A stretch of 64,000 nt of DNA from Phycisphaerae bacterium. GTDB taxonomy: Bacteria > Planctomycetota > Phycisphaerae > UBA1845. The notes beneath the pieces are model-generated. The model had not been told where the DNA came from. It made no database searches and saw only the letters and a program-made list of their open reading frames with translations. The translations under genes and the position numbers were made by a program. This document shows positions 35,869-45,001 of the stretch, in pieces (positions within the stretch are counted from its first letter, which is position 1; each line of letters opens with the position of its first letter). The DNA lies in NCBI GenBank assembly GCA_022072505.1, contig JAJVHU010000008.1:1-64000 (forward strand). Reading direction: 5' to 3'.

Positions 35869-37722
35869 TCACTCGTCGCCGAGGTTGTTGCGATACCAGA
35901 CGAGCCGGTCGTCGGACAGTCCCGGTCCGGTGCGCCGGTCCAGCGTTCCGACGATGTCGTTGAACCCGTCGCCGTCGAGATCCACGATCAGCAGGAAGTT
36001 GATGTGCGTCGAGACATCCACGTCGGACACGCCGACGCCCGATCCCGCCGGTGGCGTGGAGCTGTTGTCGTTCGTGTTGCCGGAGGAAGCGCCTGCGCCG
36101 GGCGTGGTGGTCTCCGTCGCGCCGTCCTGAATGATCTTGTTCTCCAGCCAGGGGTCATAAGCGGTCAACGTGGGCGACTCATCAAACCAGAGCACGGCGC
36201 CTTCCGCGGCGACGATGACTTCATTGCGCCCGTCGCCGTCGATGTCGCCCACGCTGAGAGCCTCCGGCTCGCGCAGCTCGAATTCGGTCAGCGTGTACAC
36301 CTGCCAGGGGAAGTTGGTGCGGTCGGGCGTCGGGTCCGGCGGGGGGAACTCGGGTTCGACGGCCTCGAACGTGGGACGGCGGAACCACTGCACGATCTGT
36401 CCGAACGTCGAGCGCACGACCACGTCGTCGAACCCGTCGCCGTCGACGTCGCCGATCGCCATCATGTCGGCGCCGGTGTCGAGTTGTCCGACGGGGCGGT
36501 TCTCCCAGCCGCTGGATTCATACAGCGGCGGGTCCACGTTGCCGGCGACCACTTCAGCGAATCCGCCTGCGCCGCCCTCCTGGTGGGGCACAAAGGGATT
36601 GCGGCACCAGCGGATGTTGCGGCTGAGCGAGTTCGTGAAGGTGGCGATGACGTCGAGATCGCCGTCGTCGTCCACGTCGCTGACGTGGATCGTGTTGAGG
36701 TCGGGCAGATCAAACTCGATCGTGATGGGCGCGCCGGCCAGTTCGTTCGCCGGGGTGAGGACGGGGACGCCCCAGTTCGCCGGATCCTGCGCCGCAACGC
36801 CGCCGGGATTGATCCAGACGTCGATCATCGACAGCGGCGGCTTGTGCAGAAGGGCTTCGCATTCCGCGGCGTTGTTGGCGACAATGATCTCGTCGCCGTC
36901 GTTGCCGTCGAGGTTCGCCAGGGCCAGCGAAGTGAACCCGGATAACTCGGGTTTCGTCTTCGCGTCATCGATCTCGGCGGTCTCGCGCCCCGGAAACTGA
37001 TTGTGAATCCAACGCGAGGGAACGACGTTCCCCGCTCCGTCCACCTGATACGCGATGACCATCGGATTCGAGAGGATGATTTCCGCCCAGCGGTCGCCGT
37101 TGGGCACCAGGCTGTCGCTGCCGGGGTTGATGTAGATGATGATCTCGCCTTCGAGCAGGCCCAGCGATGTCGGCGGACCGCCGACCGAGTTGGCCGGGCA
37201 GAGCGTTCCCGCGCCGGTCGCCTTGACGAGCACGACGACGTCCGGGAAGGCGTCGCCGTTGATGTTGCCGATCTGCACGCCCGCGACGACGGCGACCGGC
37301 GTCGTGCCGGCGAGCGTCACCGTCCGGAACGAAATGTTGCCGTCGTCATCGCGGCGCTGAAGGTGAATCTGCACCGGCTGGGACTGGTTCCAGGCGCTGA
37401 CCAGATCGGGCAGCCCGTCCTGGTCCAGATCGCCGGAAACGACGAATTTCGGTCCGGCGGTGTCTTCCGCCGTCGGGTCGATCTGGTACGCGGTGAAGAA
37501 GCTGAGCGTTTCCTCGCCCGCGCCGTCGACGGGCGCGGAGTCGTCGGGCGGGGGCGGGACGATCGAGACGTTGTCGTTCGAGAAGTCGCTGCTGATCGTG
37601 CTGAACGCGCCGCTGTCGCGCCCGGACTGCGAGGCGAGGTGGTCAAAGAGCGAACTGCAGCCCACGACAATGCCGACGAGCGCGATGACGGGGACGATGC
37701 GATGAGGAACCCGGTTACGCAT
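35869..37722 (-). CDS. FG-GAP/VCBS-repeat lipoprotein
   Basis: 617-aa surface lipoprotein. It starts at ATG 37722, eight bases after GGGAGG. The signal peptide ends in the lipobox IVVGC (Cys about 20). The body has at least five FG-GAP-type calcium-binding repeats: GDLDQDGLPDLV, GNINGDAFPDVVV, SDVDDDGDLDVIA, GDVDGDGFDDVVV, GDIDGDGRNEVIV and VDLDGDGFNDIVG. They probably fold into an integrin-like propeller. A Thr/Ser/Asn/Pro-rich linker precedes the last repeat. No enzymatic motif is present. An adhesion or scaffold role is inferred. Confidence 0.88.
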   Translation of the reverse strand: MRNRVPHRIVPVIALVGIVVGCSSLFDHLASQSGRDSGAFSTISSDFSNDNVSIVPPPPDDSAPVDGAGEETLSFFTAYQIDPTAEDTAGPKFVVSGDLDQDGLPDLVSAWNQSQPVQIHLQRRDDDGNISFRTVTLAGTTPVAVVAGVQIGNINGDAFPDVVVLVKATGAGTLCPANSVGGPPTSLGLLEGEIIIYINPGSDSLVPNGDRWAEIILSNPMVIAYQVDGAGNVVPSRWIHNQFPGRETAEIDDAKTKPELSGFTSLALANLDGNDGDEIIVANNAAECEALLHKPPLSMIDVWINPGGVAAQDPANWGVPVLTPANELAGAPITIEFDLPDLNTIHVSDVDDDGDLDVIATFTNSLSRNIRWCRNPFVPHQEGGAGGFAEVVAGNVDPPLYESSGWENRPVGQLDTGADMMAIGDVDGDGFDDVVVRSTFGQIVQWFRRPTFEAVEPEFPPPDPTPDRTNFPWQVYTLTEFELREPEALSVGDIDGDGRNEVIVAAEGAVLWFDESPTLTAYDPWLENKIIQDGATETTTPGAGASSGNTNDNSSTPPAGSGVGVSDVDVSTHINFLLIVDLDGDGFNDIVGTLDRRTGPGLSDDRLVWYRNNLGDE

Positions 37723-37848
37723 AAGCACGACCTCCCTTGCCGGACCGCCGACGGGCGGCGCTCGATTGTGACGATAATCCGCTTGCGTTATCGGTTGGAC
37801 CGGAGCGGGACTTGCACTGGCGGGCGTGGACGCGCGATCTTTGCGGAA

Positions 37849-37862
37849 CGCGGGTTCCCGCG
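37849..37862. other. 14-base perfect palindrome in divergent spacer
   Basis: CGCGGGTTCCCGCG is self-complementary and lies in the 270-base spacer between the FG-GAP lipoprotein and the RF-1-like gene. It could be an operator. The rest of the spacer shows no gene. Confidence 0.35.
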
Positions 37863-37992
37863 CGATCCGCGGGGCTGCCCCGAAGGCTTTCCGGGAGAAG
37901 TTATTCGGACGACGACCGTGCCGGAATCCGCGTCCCCGGTTGCCTCGTCGTCGAATCCGCGCATGATTCTGCGCCGAACCGCATGACCGGGC

Positions 37993-38586
37993 ATGACAAC
38001 CTCTCGACCGCGCCGACGGGATAGCCTGATGCTTGATGACGAAGCGCTCCTGCTGGAGTGTGAGGTGGACCTGTTCCGGTCGCACGGTCCCGGCGGGCAG
38101 AAGCGAAACAAGACGGACTCGGCCGTGCGGTTGCGGCACGGTCCGACCGGGCTTTCGTCGGTCGGCGTGGAAAGCCGGTCGCAGCACGAGAACAAGGCGC
38201 GGGCGCTGCGGCGGCTGCGGCATACGCTGGCCCTGCACGACCGGCGGCTGACCGACCTCGGTGATTATCGGCCCAGTTCGCTGCTCGACGAATACCGCAC
38301 ACGGTCGCGCGGACGTCGCCGGGCGTCGGAGGGGGTTCCGCCTGAAGCGGTCGCCGGCGCCGCAGAGGGGGACGGACTGGCGATCAACGTGAAGAATGAG
38401 GATTACCCGGTTGTGCTGCGTGAGGTGCTCGACGTTCTTTTTGCGTGCGACCTGCGCGTCTCGGAGGCGGCGGAGGCGCTGCGGTTGACGACGTCGCAGT
38501 TGGTGAAGTTTCTCCGCAACGACGGGTTGGCGTGGGGACACGTCAATCAGCAGCGCGTCGCGCGGGGCGAGAAGGCGCTTCGATGA
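37993..38586 (+). CDS. peptide-chain-release-factor-like GGQ protein
   Basis: 197-aa protein with the RF-1 domain catalytic loop HGPGGQKRNKTDSAVRLRH at about 31-50. The GGQ glutamine is the residue that triggers peptidyl-tRNA hydrolysis on the ribosome. It lacks the codon-recognition domains of RF1/RF2, so it resembles ArfB/PrfH-type rescue factors. The C-terminal 90 residues (EDYPVVLREVLDVLFACDLRVSEAAEALRL and on) look like a helix-turn-helix-type extension rather than the usual basic tail. The start is ATG 37993 or ATG 38029 (MLDDEALL). Confidence 0.8.
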   Translation: MTTSRPRRRDSLMLDDEALLLECEVDLFRSHGPGGQKRNKTDSAVRLRHGPTGLSSVGVESRSQHENKARALRRLRHTLALHDRRLTDLGDYRPSSLLDEYRTRSRGRRRASEGVPPEAVAGAAEGDGLAINVKNEDYPVVLREVLDVLFACDLRVSEAAEALRLTTSQLVKFLRNDGLAWGHVNQQRVARGEKALR

Positions 38587-38663
38587 CGGCGTTAACACGG
38601 TGGGGCGTACGTCCTGGCGTCTTGACGCCGCGGAATCCCGGCGCTAACGTTGCGCATCACGGC

Positions 38664-39554
38664 ATGCGTCGACTTCATCGCACTCGCAGGATCGGTCCGC
38701 CCCTTCTTCTTGCCTTGTCGGCGGGTTGCCGGCCGCAAGGCGACACGGGTTGGAACTGGGGTGTCGCTCCGGCTCCGAAGCCGAATTCGCCCGCGACTCC
38801 GGAGGCTTCAGCCGCCGACGCGCATCCTTTTGCCGAGTTCGTTGAACCCCGCACTCCGGCGGACGGCGAGCTGGAGGTCTTGCTCGTTCGGTTTGAGGTC
38901 TTGCGCGTCGAGCTTCCGGCGGAGCCGATCCGGCACTCCCTCAACATCTGGGAACATGCGGACGGGCTTCGGGTGGATCCCGAAGCCGCCGTCCGGCTGG
39001 CGCGGAACGGGTTGCGCATCGGCGTGGTGACGCAGAATGACTGGCCGGCGATCCAGGCGATCCTGCGCGACGGCGTGACGCCCTCGGTCGCCAGCGCGCA
39101 GTCGCTCCAGACCGGGCTTCCCCTTTTTCTGCACGTCGGGGACGTGGAGCAGGGAGAGACGCTTTTCATTCATCACGCGGACGGGCGTCTGATCGGGCGA
39201 ACGCTCGACGCCGGGCGTAAGACGATCCGCCTCGAATACGAGACCTTGCCGCCCCGGCGCGACCGCCTGCGGATGTGGGTCGAACTGAATGTGCTTGCGC
39301 CGGAACGAACCTCGGCGTGGACCCTGATCCCGGAATCCCCGAACGCGCTCATCCCCTTGGAGCGGTTCCGGGATCTGACCGCCTCGTTGATCCTGAACCC
39401 CGGCGACGTGATGATCCTCGGTCCGAACGAGAACACGCCGGAGACCGATGTCCTGCTCGGAAGCCGGTACCTGACCTCGGCGCGGGGGGGGCGACGGACG
39501 GACACGTTGGTGTTCGTCACGGTGACGCTGGATCGGCAGAAGCTACGTTCATGA
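38664..39554 (+). CDS. putative lipoprotein of unknown function
   Basis: 296 aa. The start at ATG 38664 gives a short signal peptide, RRIGPPLLLALSAGC, with a probable lipid-attached Cys. A Pro/Ala linker follows, then a mixed alpha/beta region containing ADGLRVDPEAAVRLARNGLRIG and a C-terminal DTLVFVTVTL strand. I do not recognise a family, although the pattern recalls secretin-associated or pilus-type N domains. Its stop overlaps the next start (ATGA), so it is translated together with the hydrolase. Confidence 0.65.
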   Translation: MRRLHRTRRIGPPLLLALSAGCRPQGDTGWNWGVAPAPKPNSPATPEASAADAHPFAEFVEPRTPADGELEVLLVRFEVLRVELPAEPIRHSLNIWEHADGLRVDPEAAVRLARNGLRIGVVTQNDWPAIQAILRDGVTPSVASAQSLQTGLPLFLHVGDVEQGETLFIHHADGRLIGRTLDAGRKTIRLEYETLPPRRDRLRMWVELNVLAPERTSAWTLIPESPNALIPLERFRDLTASLILNPGDVMILGPNENTPETDVLLGSRYLTSARGGRRTDTLVFVTVTLDRQKLRS

Positions 39555-40441
39555 GCGCACCTGACACGGATCCGGGAGGCGTCGATGCGGCGAAGTTCGA
39601 CTGCCCGGCGCGCGCGTTGCCGCTCGAGGGGGCGGTCCTGCGCTACGTGGACGAAGGCGAGGGCGATCCGGTCCTGATGCTCCACGGCAACCCGACGTGG
39701 GGGTTCTTCTACCGGCGGATGATCGAGGCGCTGCGCGGGTCGCATCGCGTGATCGCGCCGGATCACGTCGGCTGCGGCAGATCGGACAAGCCGGCGCAGT
39801 ACGCGTACACGCTGCGTCAACACGCGGCCAACGTCGAGACGATGATCGACCGTCTGAACCTGCGCGGCATCACGCTGGTTGTGCATGACTGGGGCGGGGC
39901 GATCGGGTTCGCGGCTGCGGTGCGGCGCCCGGAGCTTTTCCGTCGCTTTGTCGTGCTGAACACGGCGGCGTTTTTCGGCCGGATTCCGCTGCGGATTCGT
40001 TTCTGCCGTCCGCCGCTGCTGGGGGAGGCGCTGGTCCGCGGGTTTAACGGATTCTCGCGCGCCGCGCTGACGATGGCGGTCGTTCACCGCGAGCGGATGA
40101 CGCCGGAAGTGCGCGCCGCGTACCTCGAACCCTACCGCACGTACGCGGACCGGCGGGCGGTGCTGGCGTTCGTCCGGGACATTCCGACGTCGCCCGCGCA
40201 GGACAGCTTCCACGTCATCCGCGAGATCGAGACGGGTCTTGCGCGGCTCGCCGGACATCCGATGCTGATCTGCTGGGGCGGGAGGGATTTCTGCTTCAAC
40301 GACGCGTTCCTTCAGGAGTGGCGCCGCCGCTTTCCGAAGGCCGTCGTTCACCGCTTCGCCGATGCGGGACATTACGTCCTCGAAGACGCGCACGAGCGGA
40401 TCCTCCCGCTGGTTCAGGCGTTCCTCCGCAACGAAGCGTAG
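39551..40441 (+). CDS. alpha/beta hydrolase, haloalkane-dehalogenase/OleB-like
   Basis: 296-aa hydrolase. The start is fixed by the ATGA overlap with the gene before. It has HGNPTWGFFYR, which supplies the oxyanion hole and one halide-binding Trp, the Asp nucleophile in VVHDWGGAIG, an acid residue in CWGGRDFCFN, and the catalytic His in ADAGHYVLED. This Asp-nucleophile set is shared by haloalkane dehalogenases and the beta-lactone decarboxylase OleB. No oleA/C/D gene is nearby, so the substrate is undecided. It converges on rsmH with 15 bases between. Confidence 0.87.
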   Translation: MSAPDTDPGGVDAAKFDCPARALPLEGAVLRYVDEGEGDPVLMLHGNPTWGFFYRRMIEALRGSHRVIAPDHVGCGRSDKPAQYAYTLRQHAANVETMIDRLNLRGITLVVHDWGGAIGFAAAVRRPELFRRFVVLNTAAFFGRIPLRIRFCRPPLLGEALVRGFNGFSRAALTMAVVHRERMTPEVRAAYLEPYRTYADRRAVLAFVRDIPTSPAQDSFHVIREIETGLARLAGHPMLICWGGRDFCFNDAFLQEWRRRFPKAVVHRFADAGHYVLEDAHERILPLVQAFLRNEA

Positions 40442-40456
40442 CCGGGCGACGGCGCG

Positions 40457-41536
40457 TCAGTCGCCGGCCCGCACCGCCCAGCGGAAGAGGGCGGACGCGC
40501 AACGCGGATTGTCGCGCCGCTCCACCGGGGTCGGCGTCTCGGGGATGTCAGACGCCGCCCGGTAAAGCCCCAGCGCGACGCCCTGAGTAAACGCCGCCTC
40601 GACCAGCGCGTCCTCGCCGCTGTGAAAACTGAGGACGCCGATCCGGCCTCCGGGGTTCAGGCAATACGCGGCGTTGCGCAGCGCGGCGGCCAGATGAGCG
40701 CGCTCGTCGTTGACGAGCATCCGAAGCGCCTGAAAGACCCGCGCGGCGGGGTGCGGGGCGTGAGGATCGAGAGCGGCGCGCTCCTTCAGATCGGAGCGGC
40801 GGACGCCCTTGACCGCGAGGATCAGGTCGGAAAGCGCCCGCGTCGTCTTGATCGGCCGCAGACGTCGCTCGGTGACGATCCGCCGGGCGATCCGATCCGC
40901 GTCCGGCTCGTCGCCGAGTTCGCGGAACGCGGCTGCAAGTTCCGGCTCGGCGAGCGACGCGACGAGATCGGTGCCGCTGACGGACCGGCGGCGATCGAGG
41001 CGCAGGTCGAGCGGACCGTCGTGCTTGTACGAGAATCCGCGCGCCGGGTCGTCGATCTGCATCGAGGACACCCCCAAGTCGAGAAAGATCGCGTCCACGG
41101 CGACGATCCCCTCGTCGCGCAGGACGCCGGCGAGCCCGGAGAAGTTACGCGCGTGACAGGACAACGTCGCTCCCTCGGGAACGCGCATCCGGGTCCGCGT
41201 TCGTTCGAGTTGCTCGGCGTCCACGTCGAGTCCGATCAGGCGGCCTCCGGGAGCGAGACGTTCGAGGAAGGCCTGAGCGTGACCGCCGTAACCCAGCGTC
41301 CCGTCCAGGACGACCTCGCCGGGCCGCGGCCTCAAGCGATCAAGGACGGCTTCAAGCAGCACGGGCACGTGCGACCCGGCAGGCGTGCGTCCCTGCGCGC
41401 GCACGTGATCGACGATCCCCGGAAACCGCTCGCCGTCGCGCTCCTTGTAACGCTCCTCGAAGCGGCGCGGATGCGTGCCGCGGTAGCGCGGCCGGCGGCG
41501 AGAGGGATCGGAGGGTTGCGGCTCGTGATCGCTCAT
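40457..41536 (-). CDS. rsmH: 16S rRNA (cytosine-1402-N4)-methyltransferase
   Basis: 359-aa RsmH (MraW), which methylates C1402 in the ribosomal P site. HVPVLLEAVLDRL, the SAM motif DGTLGYGGHAQAFL, LIGLDVDAEQLE, DAIFLDLGVSSMQID and PGGRIGVLSFHSGED are all characteristic. An extra Arg-rich N-terminal extension of about 55 residues precedes the conserved start of the family. Its ATG overlaps the pyk stop (ATGA). In most bacteria rsmH lies in the mraZ-ftsL-ftsI division cluster; here it is alone with pyruvate kinase. Confidence 0.95.
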   Translation of the reverse strand: MSDHEPQPSDPSRRRPRYRGTHPRRFEERYKERDGERFPGIVDHVRAQGRTPAGSHVPVLLEAVLDRLRPRPGEVVLDGTLGYGGHAQAFLERLAPGGRLIGLDVDAEQLERTRTRMRVPEGATLSCHARNFSGLAGVLRDEGIVAVDAIFLDLGVSSMQIDDPARGFSYKHDGPLDLRLDRRRSVSGTDLVASLAEPELAAAFRELGDEPDADRIARRIVTERRLRPIKTTRALSDLILAVKGVRRSDLKERAALDPHAPHPAARVFQALRMLVNDERAHLAAALRNAAYCLNPGGRIGVLSFHSGEDALVEAAFTQGVALGLYRAASDIPETPTPVERRDNPRCASALFRWAVRAGD

Positions 41537-42990
41537 GACGCGGCGACCGGACGCAGACGGTGGATCGACAGGACGGGCTCGCGCCGGGAGGTCTGCGGGT
41601 TGCCGACCATCAAGACCAGCGCTTCGCCCCGCGGCTGCGCCGGCGGAAGTCCGAGCCGGACGGATGCGGCGGTGAGGATCGCCCGGTGCTCCGACGCCGG
41701 TTCAGTCACCAGGAAAGGCGTGACGCCGTAAACCAGCCCCAGCCGGCGACAGACTTCCACGTCCGCCGAAAGCCCGACGACGCGCTGTCGCGGGCGGTAT
41801 TTGCTGATCCACGTCGCCGTCGTTCCGGTGCGACACCAGACCGCGATCCACGCCGCGTCCAGATCCGACGCGACGTTGACGGCGCTGCGCGCGACCGCGG
41901 CCGTCGTCGGATCGGTCGCGTGTCCGACCGTCAACTCGCGTGCCAGCCCGAGCGATCCGGCGGGCGGACGCCGGCGCTCGAAGTCCGCGATCCGCCCCGT
42001 GATGCGGTTCATGACCGTCAAGGCTTCGACCGGGTAGGCGCCGCTGGCGGTCTCGGCGGACAGCATGACCGCGTCCGCTCCGTCAAAAACCGCGTTGGCC
42101 ACGTCGCTGACCTCGGCGCGCGTCGGCGTCGGTTGCGAGATCATGCTCTGCAGCATCTGCGTGGCGACGATCACCGGGCGACCGGCGCGGGCGCAGCGCT
42201 GGATGATGTCCTTCTGGAGGATCGGCAGACCCGTCAACTCGGTCGTGACGCCGAGGTCGCCGCGCGCAACGAGCAGCGCGTCCGAGACGGCGATGATCTC
42301 GTCCAGCGCGGAGATCGCCTGCGGCGTCTCGATCTTGCTGACGATCGGAAGGTTCGCCCCGGCGATGTTCAGCCGGTCCCGAAGGTCGGTGACATCCTCC
42401 GCGCGACGCACGAAGCTCAACGCAAGGTAATCCACGCGGTGCGCGATCGCCCACGCGACATCCGCCTCGTCCTTCTCCGTCAGCGCCGGCAGGGACAGGT
42501 CCGTATCCGGCAGGATCAGTCCCTTCGCGCTGCTGATCGGACCTCCGACCTCGCAGACGCACGTCAAACCGTCGGACGTCTTCTTCGTCACGCGCAATTG
42601 CAGCAGGCCGTCGTCGATCAGGACGCGATGTCCGACCTGCGCTTCATCCACCACGAGCGGGCAGTTCGTGCCGAAACCCTCGGCGTTGCCGGGGTCGGCG
42701 CCGCGCCGGATCGTGCAATACGCGCCGCGCGCCAGCGTTGACCCCGGGGCGATCGGACCGATCCGAAGCTTCGGTCCGCAAAGGTCGCCCAGCAGGGGCA
42801 GGTGCAAGCCCCGAGCGGCGGATGCTTCACGCACCCGGCTCAGCGCCGCCTGATGCGCGTCGTGCGTTCCGTGGGAGAAATTCAGTCGCGCCACGTCGAG
42901 CCCGACGTCGATGAGACGCCCGATCATTGTCTCAGACTCGCTTGCCGGACCGAGCGTAGCTACGATTTTTGTAGGATTCACGAGCGGCAT
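41533..42990 (-). CDS. pyk: pyruvate kinase
   Basis: 485-aa glycolytic enzyme converting phosphoenolpyruvate and ADP to pyruvate and ATP. TKIVATLGPASES and ARLNFSHG at the N-terminus, the B-domain, the catalytic motif LPIVSKIETPQAISALDEI, ARGDLGVT, and MLSAETASGAYPVEA are present. It follows the standard A-B-C layout, with a C-terminal regulatory domain containing VWCRTGTTATWISKYRP. It is divergent from the FKBP gene and coupled to rsmH. Confidence 0.96.
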   Translation of the reverse strand: MPLVNPTKIVATLGPASESETMIGRLIDVGLDVARLNFSHGTHDAHQAALSRVREASAARGLHLPLLGDLCGPKLRIGPIAPGSTLARGAYCTIRRGADPGNAEGFGTNCPLVVDEAQVGHRVLIDDGLLQLRVTKKTSDGLTCVCEVGGPISSAKGLILPDTDLSLPALTEKDEADVAWAIAHRVDYLALSFVRRAEDVTDLRDRLNIAGANLPIVSKIETPQAISALDEIIAVSDALLVARGDLGVTTELTGLPILQKDIIQRCARAGRPVIVATQMLQSMISQPTPTRAEVSDVANAVFDGADAVMLSAETASGAYPVEALTVMNRITGRIADFERRRPPAGSLGLARELTVGHATDPTTAAVARSAVNVASDLDAAWIAVWCRTGTTATWISKYRPRQRVVGLSADVEVCRRLGLVYGVTPFLVTEPASEHRAILTAASVRLGLPPAQPRGEALVLMVGNPQTSRREPVLSIHRLRPVAAS

Positions 42991-43051
42991 TGTAAGGGCA
43001 ACGCCGGTCGGCGGGCGACACCCGTCTACCGAACTTGGTCAGGAGCAGGTC

Positions 43052-45001
43052 ATGCAGGAAGTGCGGCGACCCGGATTCACGACTCGAGCAGCGCACGCGG
43101 CGGCGGCGGTGTTCGTCTTCGCCTTGACCGGAGCGGATTCGCAGGCTTCGCAGCCGCCTCCAGCACCGTCGGAGTCGAATCCGACGGATCAGAGGCCCCA
43201 GCCTGAGGACGATCGCTTCACCGCCGTTTTCCTGAACCCGGGGGCGACCGGAAATCCCTGGGCGTCGCAGGTTCAGGCGGTGAAGAAGCACGCCCGACCC
43301 ATCGTGCTCCCGTCACATGCCCCCTCCGGCGCGCAACCGGCTCCGATCGACGTGCAAGCGCATGCCCGGAAGCTCCTCGAGACGCTCAAAATGCGCCGGC
43401 TGGAGCGCTGCGTCGTGTTCGCGCTCGGCGCGGATGCCGCGATCGCGTTGGAGATGACCGCGCAGCAACCGGAGGCGCTCGTCGCGCTGGTTCTGATCGA
43501 CGCCGCGCCGCCGGACGAGCCCGCGGACGCTTCGGCCCCGGCGTCGGTCTGGCGCGAACGTCTCGACAGGATCGCGGTCCCGGTGCTCGCAATATTCCGC
43601 GCGGACCTGATGCTCGGGGTCGGATCCGCCGGGCATTATCTCAAGGCCACCGGATTCGACGCGCTGGAGCAGGTTCGCGTCCGCAGGATCGAAGCCGCCG
43701 ATCCGATCCTCTCCACCGCCGCCCCCGCCGTGAACTCGCGGATCACCGGATTTCTCGACGATCTGCGCGAAGGCCGGGAAATTCTCCCGGAAACCCGTCA
43801 CCGCACGGACAGCGGGCTGACCTACATCGACCAGCTCGTCGGCGACGGCCCGCGGCCTCGCGCGGGGCAGACGCTCGCCGCGCGCTTCCGGTTCAAGACG
43901 CGCGACGGACGCGACGTGTCCCCGCCGGGCGCGATGAACGCGACGTGGCGCTTTCCGCTCGACCGGACGCTCACGGACGGCGTCTACGAAGCGCTTTCGA
44001 CGATGCAGGCCGGCGGGCGGCGCAAGGCTTACATCCCGATCAAGCTGCTGAAGCGCGCCGAACCGCCCGGCGACCGGACGCCGCCCGACGCCGTCCTCGA
44101 CGGCCAGGCGGATTACATGATCGTGGACATCTTCCTGAGCGAAGTCACGGACGATCCCCCGCCGCCGCCGCGCCCGCGCTGGAATCCCGCGCTGGAGCGC
44201 CCTGTCTCTGACCGCGTTCGCATCGTCGAGTTGAAGACGGGGGAGGGGGCAGAAGCCGACGAAGGCTCGCTCGTCTCGTTCGCCAGCAATCTCTGGGCGC
44301 AGTCGGGGCATCTTCCGCGCTTCCGCTCGGTGGAGAATCCGGAACGCGGCGTCCTGAAGGATTTGAGCAACCCGGACCTGGGGGGATCTGCCACGTGCTG
44401 GCTCTCGGCAATCAAGGGGATGAAGGTGGGCGGCGAGCGCTTGATCCTCTGCAAGGCGACCGACGCCTTCGGAAACCGTCTCCTCCCCAGCATCGGGAAG
44501 AATGACCAGGTTGTTTTTCACGTCCGGTTGCTGGAAGCGAAGCCCGTGCCTCCGCCTCCGGCGCGCGACGGGGTTGACGAGAAGGCTTACGTTGTTCTGG
44601 GGCCGAAGGTCAAGGCGCATGATCTTCGGGTCGGCGACGGTCCTCCCGCGGACGCGGAATCCGCCGTCGTCTTTCATTACACCGCGTGGCGCGAGGACGG
44701 AACGCTGAGCGACTGCTCGCTGATGCGCGATCGCCCGACGATGCAGACGATGAACGCCCTGATCGGTCCGTTCAAAGCCGGTTTGCCGGGCATGCGCGTC
44801 GGCGGCGTGCGCCAACTCCTCGTTCAGGATCCCTTCGGTCCCGGAAAAAACGACCTCAAGCCCGGAGAGTGGGTCACGTACCGGATCGAATTGAAGGAAG
44901 TGCTGACCCCTCGGGAATTCGCGGAGCGCTCGCGGGTGGAGACCGGACAACCGATTCAGATCGACCCTCAGGTGAAATCCCGCATCGCGCCTCCGTCATG
45001 A
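43052..45001 (+). CDS. exported pseudo-hydrolase fused to three FKBP-like domains
   Basis: 649-aa secreted protein. It starts at ATG 43052 after AGGAGCAGG, with a signal peptide ending DSQA. Residues about 60-235 resemble an alpha/beta-hydrolase (LERCVVFALGADAAIALEM, ALVALVLIDAAPPD), but the nucleophile elbow GHSMGG is replaced by LGADAA, with no serine. Then three FKBP-type units follow at about 255-360, 388-500 and 512-625. The third is the clearest (FHYTAWREDGTLSDCS, LPGMRVGGVRQLLV). Its pocket residues are altered: Trp to Phe in LIGPF and Tyr to Phe in DPFG. A periplasmic chaperone or scaffold is more likely than a strong prolyl isomerase. The 3' end overlaps the convergent NUDIX gene by six bases. 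Confidence 0.78.
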   Translation: MQEVRRPGFTTRAAHAAAAVFVFALTGADSQASQPPPAPSESNPTDQRPQPEDDRFTAVFLNPGATGNPWASQVQAVKKHARPIVLPSHAPSGAQPAPIDVQAHARKLLETLKMRRLERCVVFALGADAAIALEMTAQQPEALVALVLIDAAPPDEPADASAPASVWRERLDRIAVPVLAIFRADLMLGVGSAGHYLKATGFDALEQVRVRRIEAADPILSTAAPAVNSRITGFLDDLREGREILPETRHRTDSGLTYIDQLVGDGPRPRAGQTLAARFRFKTRDGRDVSPPGAMNATWRFPLDRTLTDGVYEALSTMQAGGRRKAYIPIKLLKRAEPPGDRTPPDAVLDGQADYMIVDIFLSEVTDDPPPPPRPRWNPALERPVSDRVRIVELKTGEGAEADEGSLVSFASNLWAQSGHLPRFRSVENPERGVLKDLSNPDLGGSATCWLSAIKGMKVGGERLILCKATDAFGNRLLPSIGKNDQVVFHVRLLEAKPVPPPPARDGVDEKAYVVLGPKVKAHDLRVGDGPPADAESAVVFHYTAWREDGTLSDCSLMRDRPTMQTMNALIGPFKAGLPGMRVGGVRQLLVQDPFGPGKNDLKPGEWVTYRIELKEVLTPREFAERSRVETGQPIQIDPQVKSRIAPPS

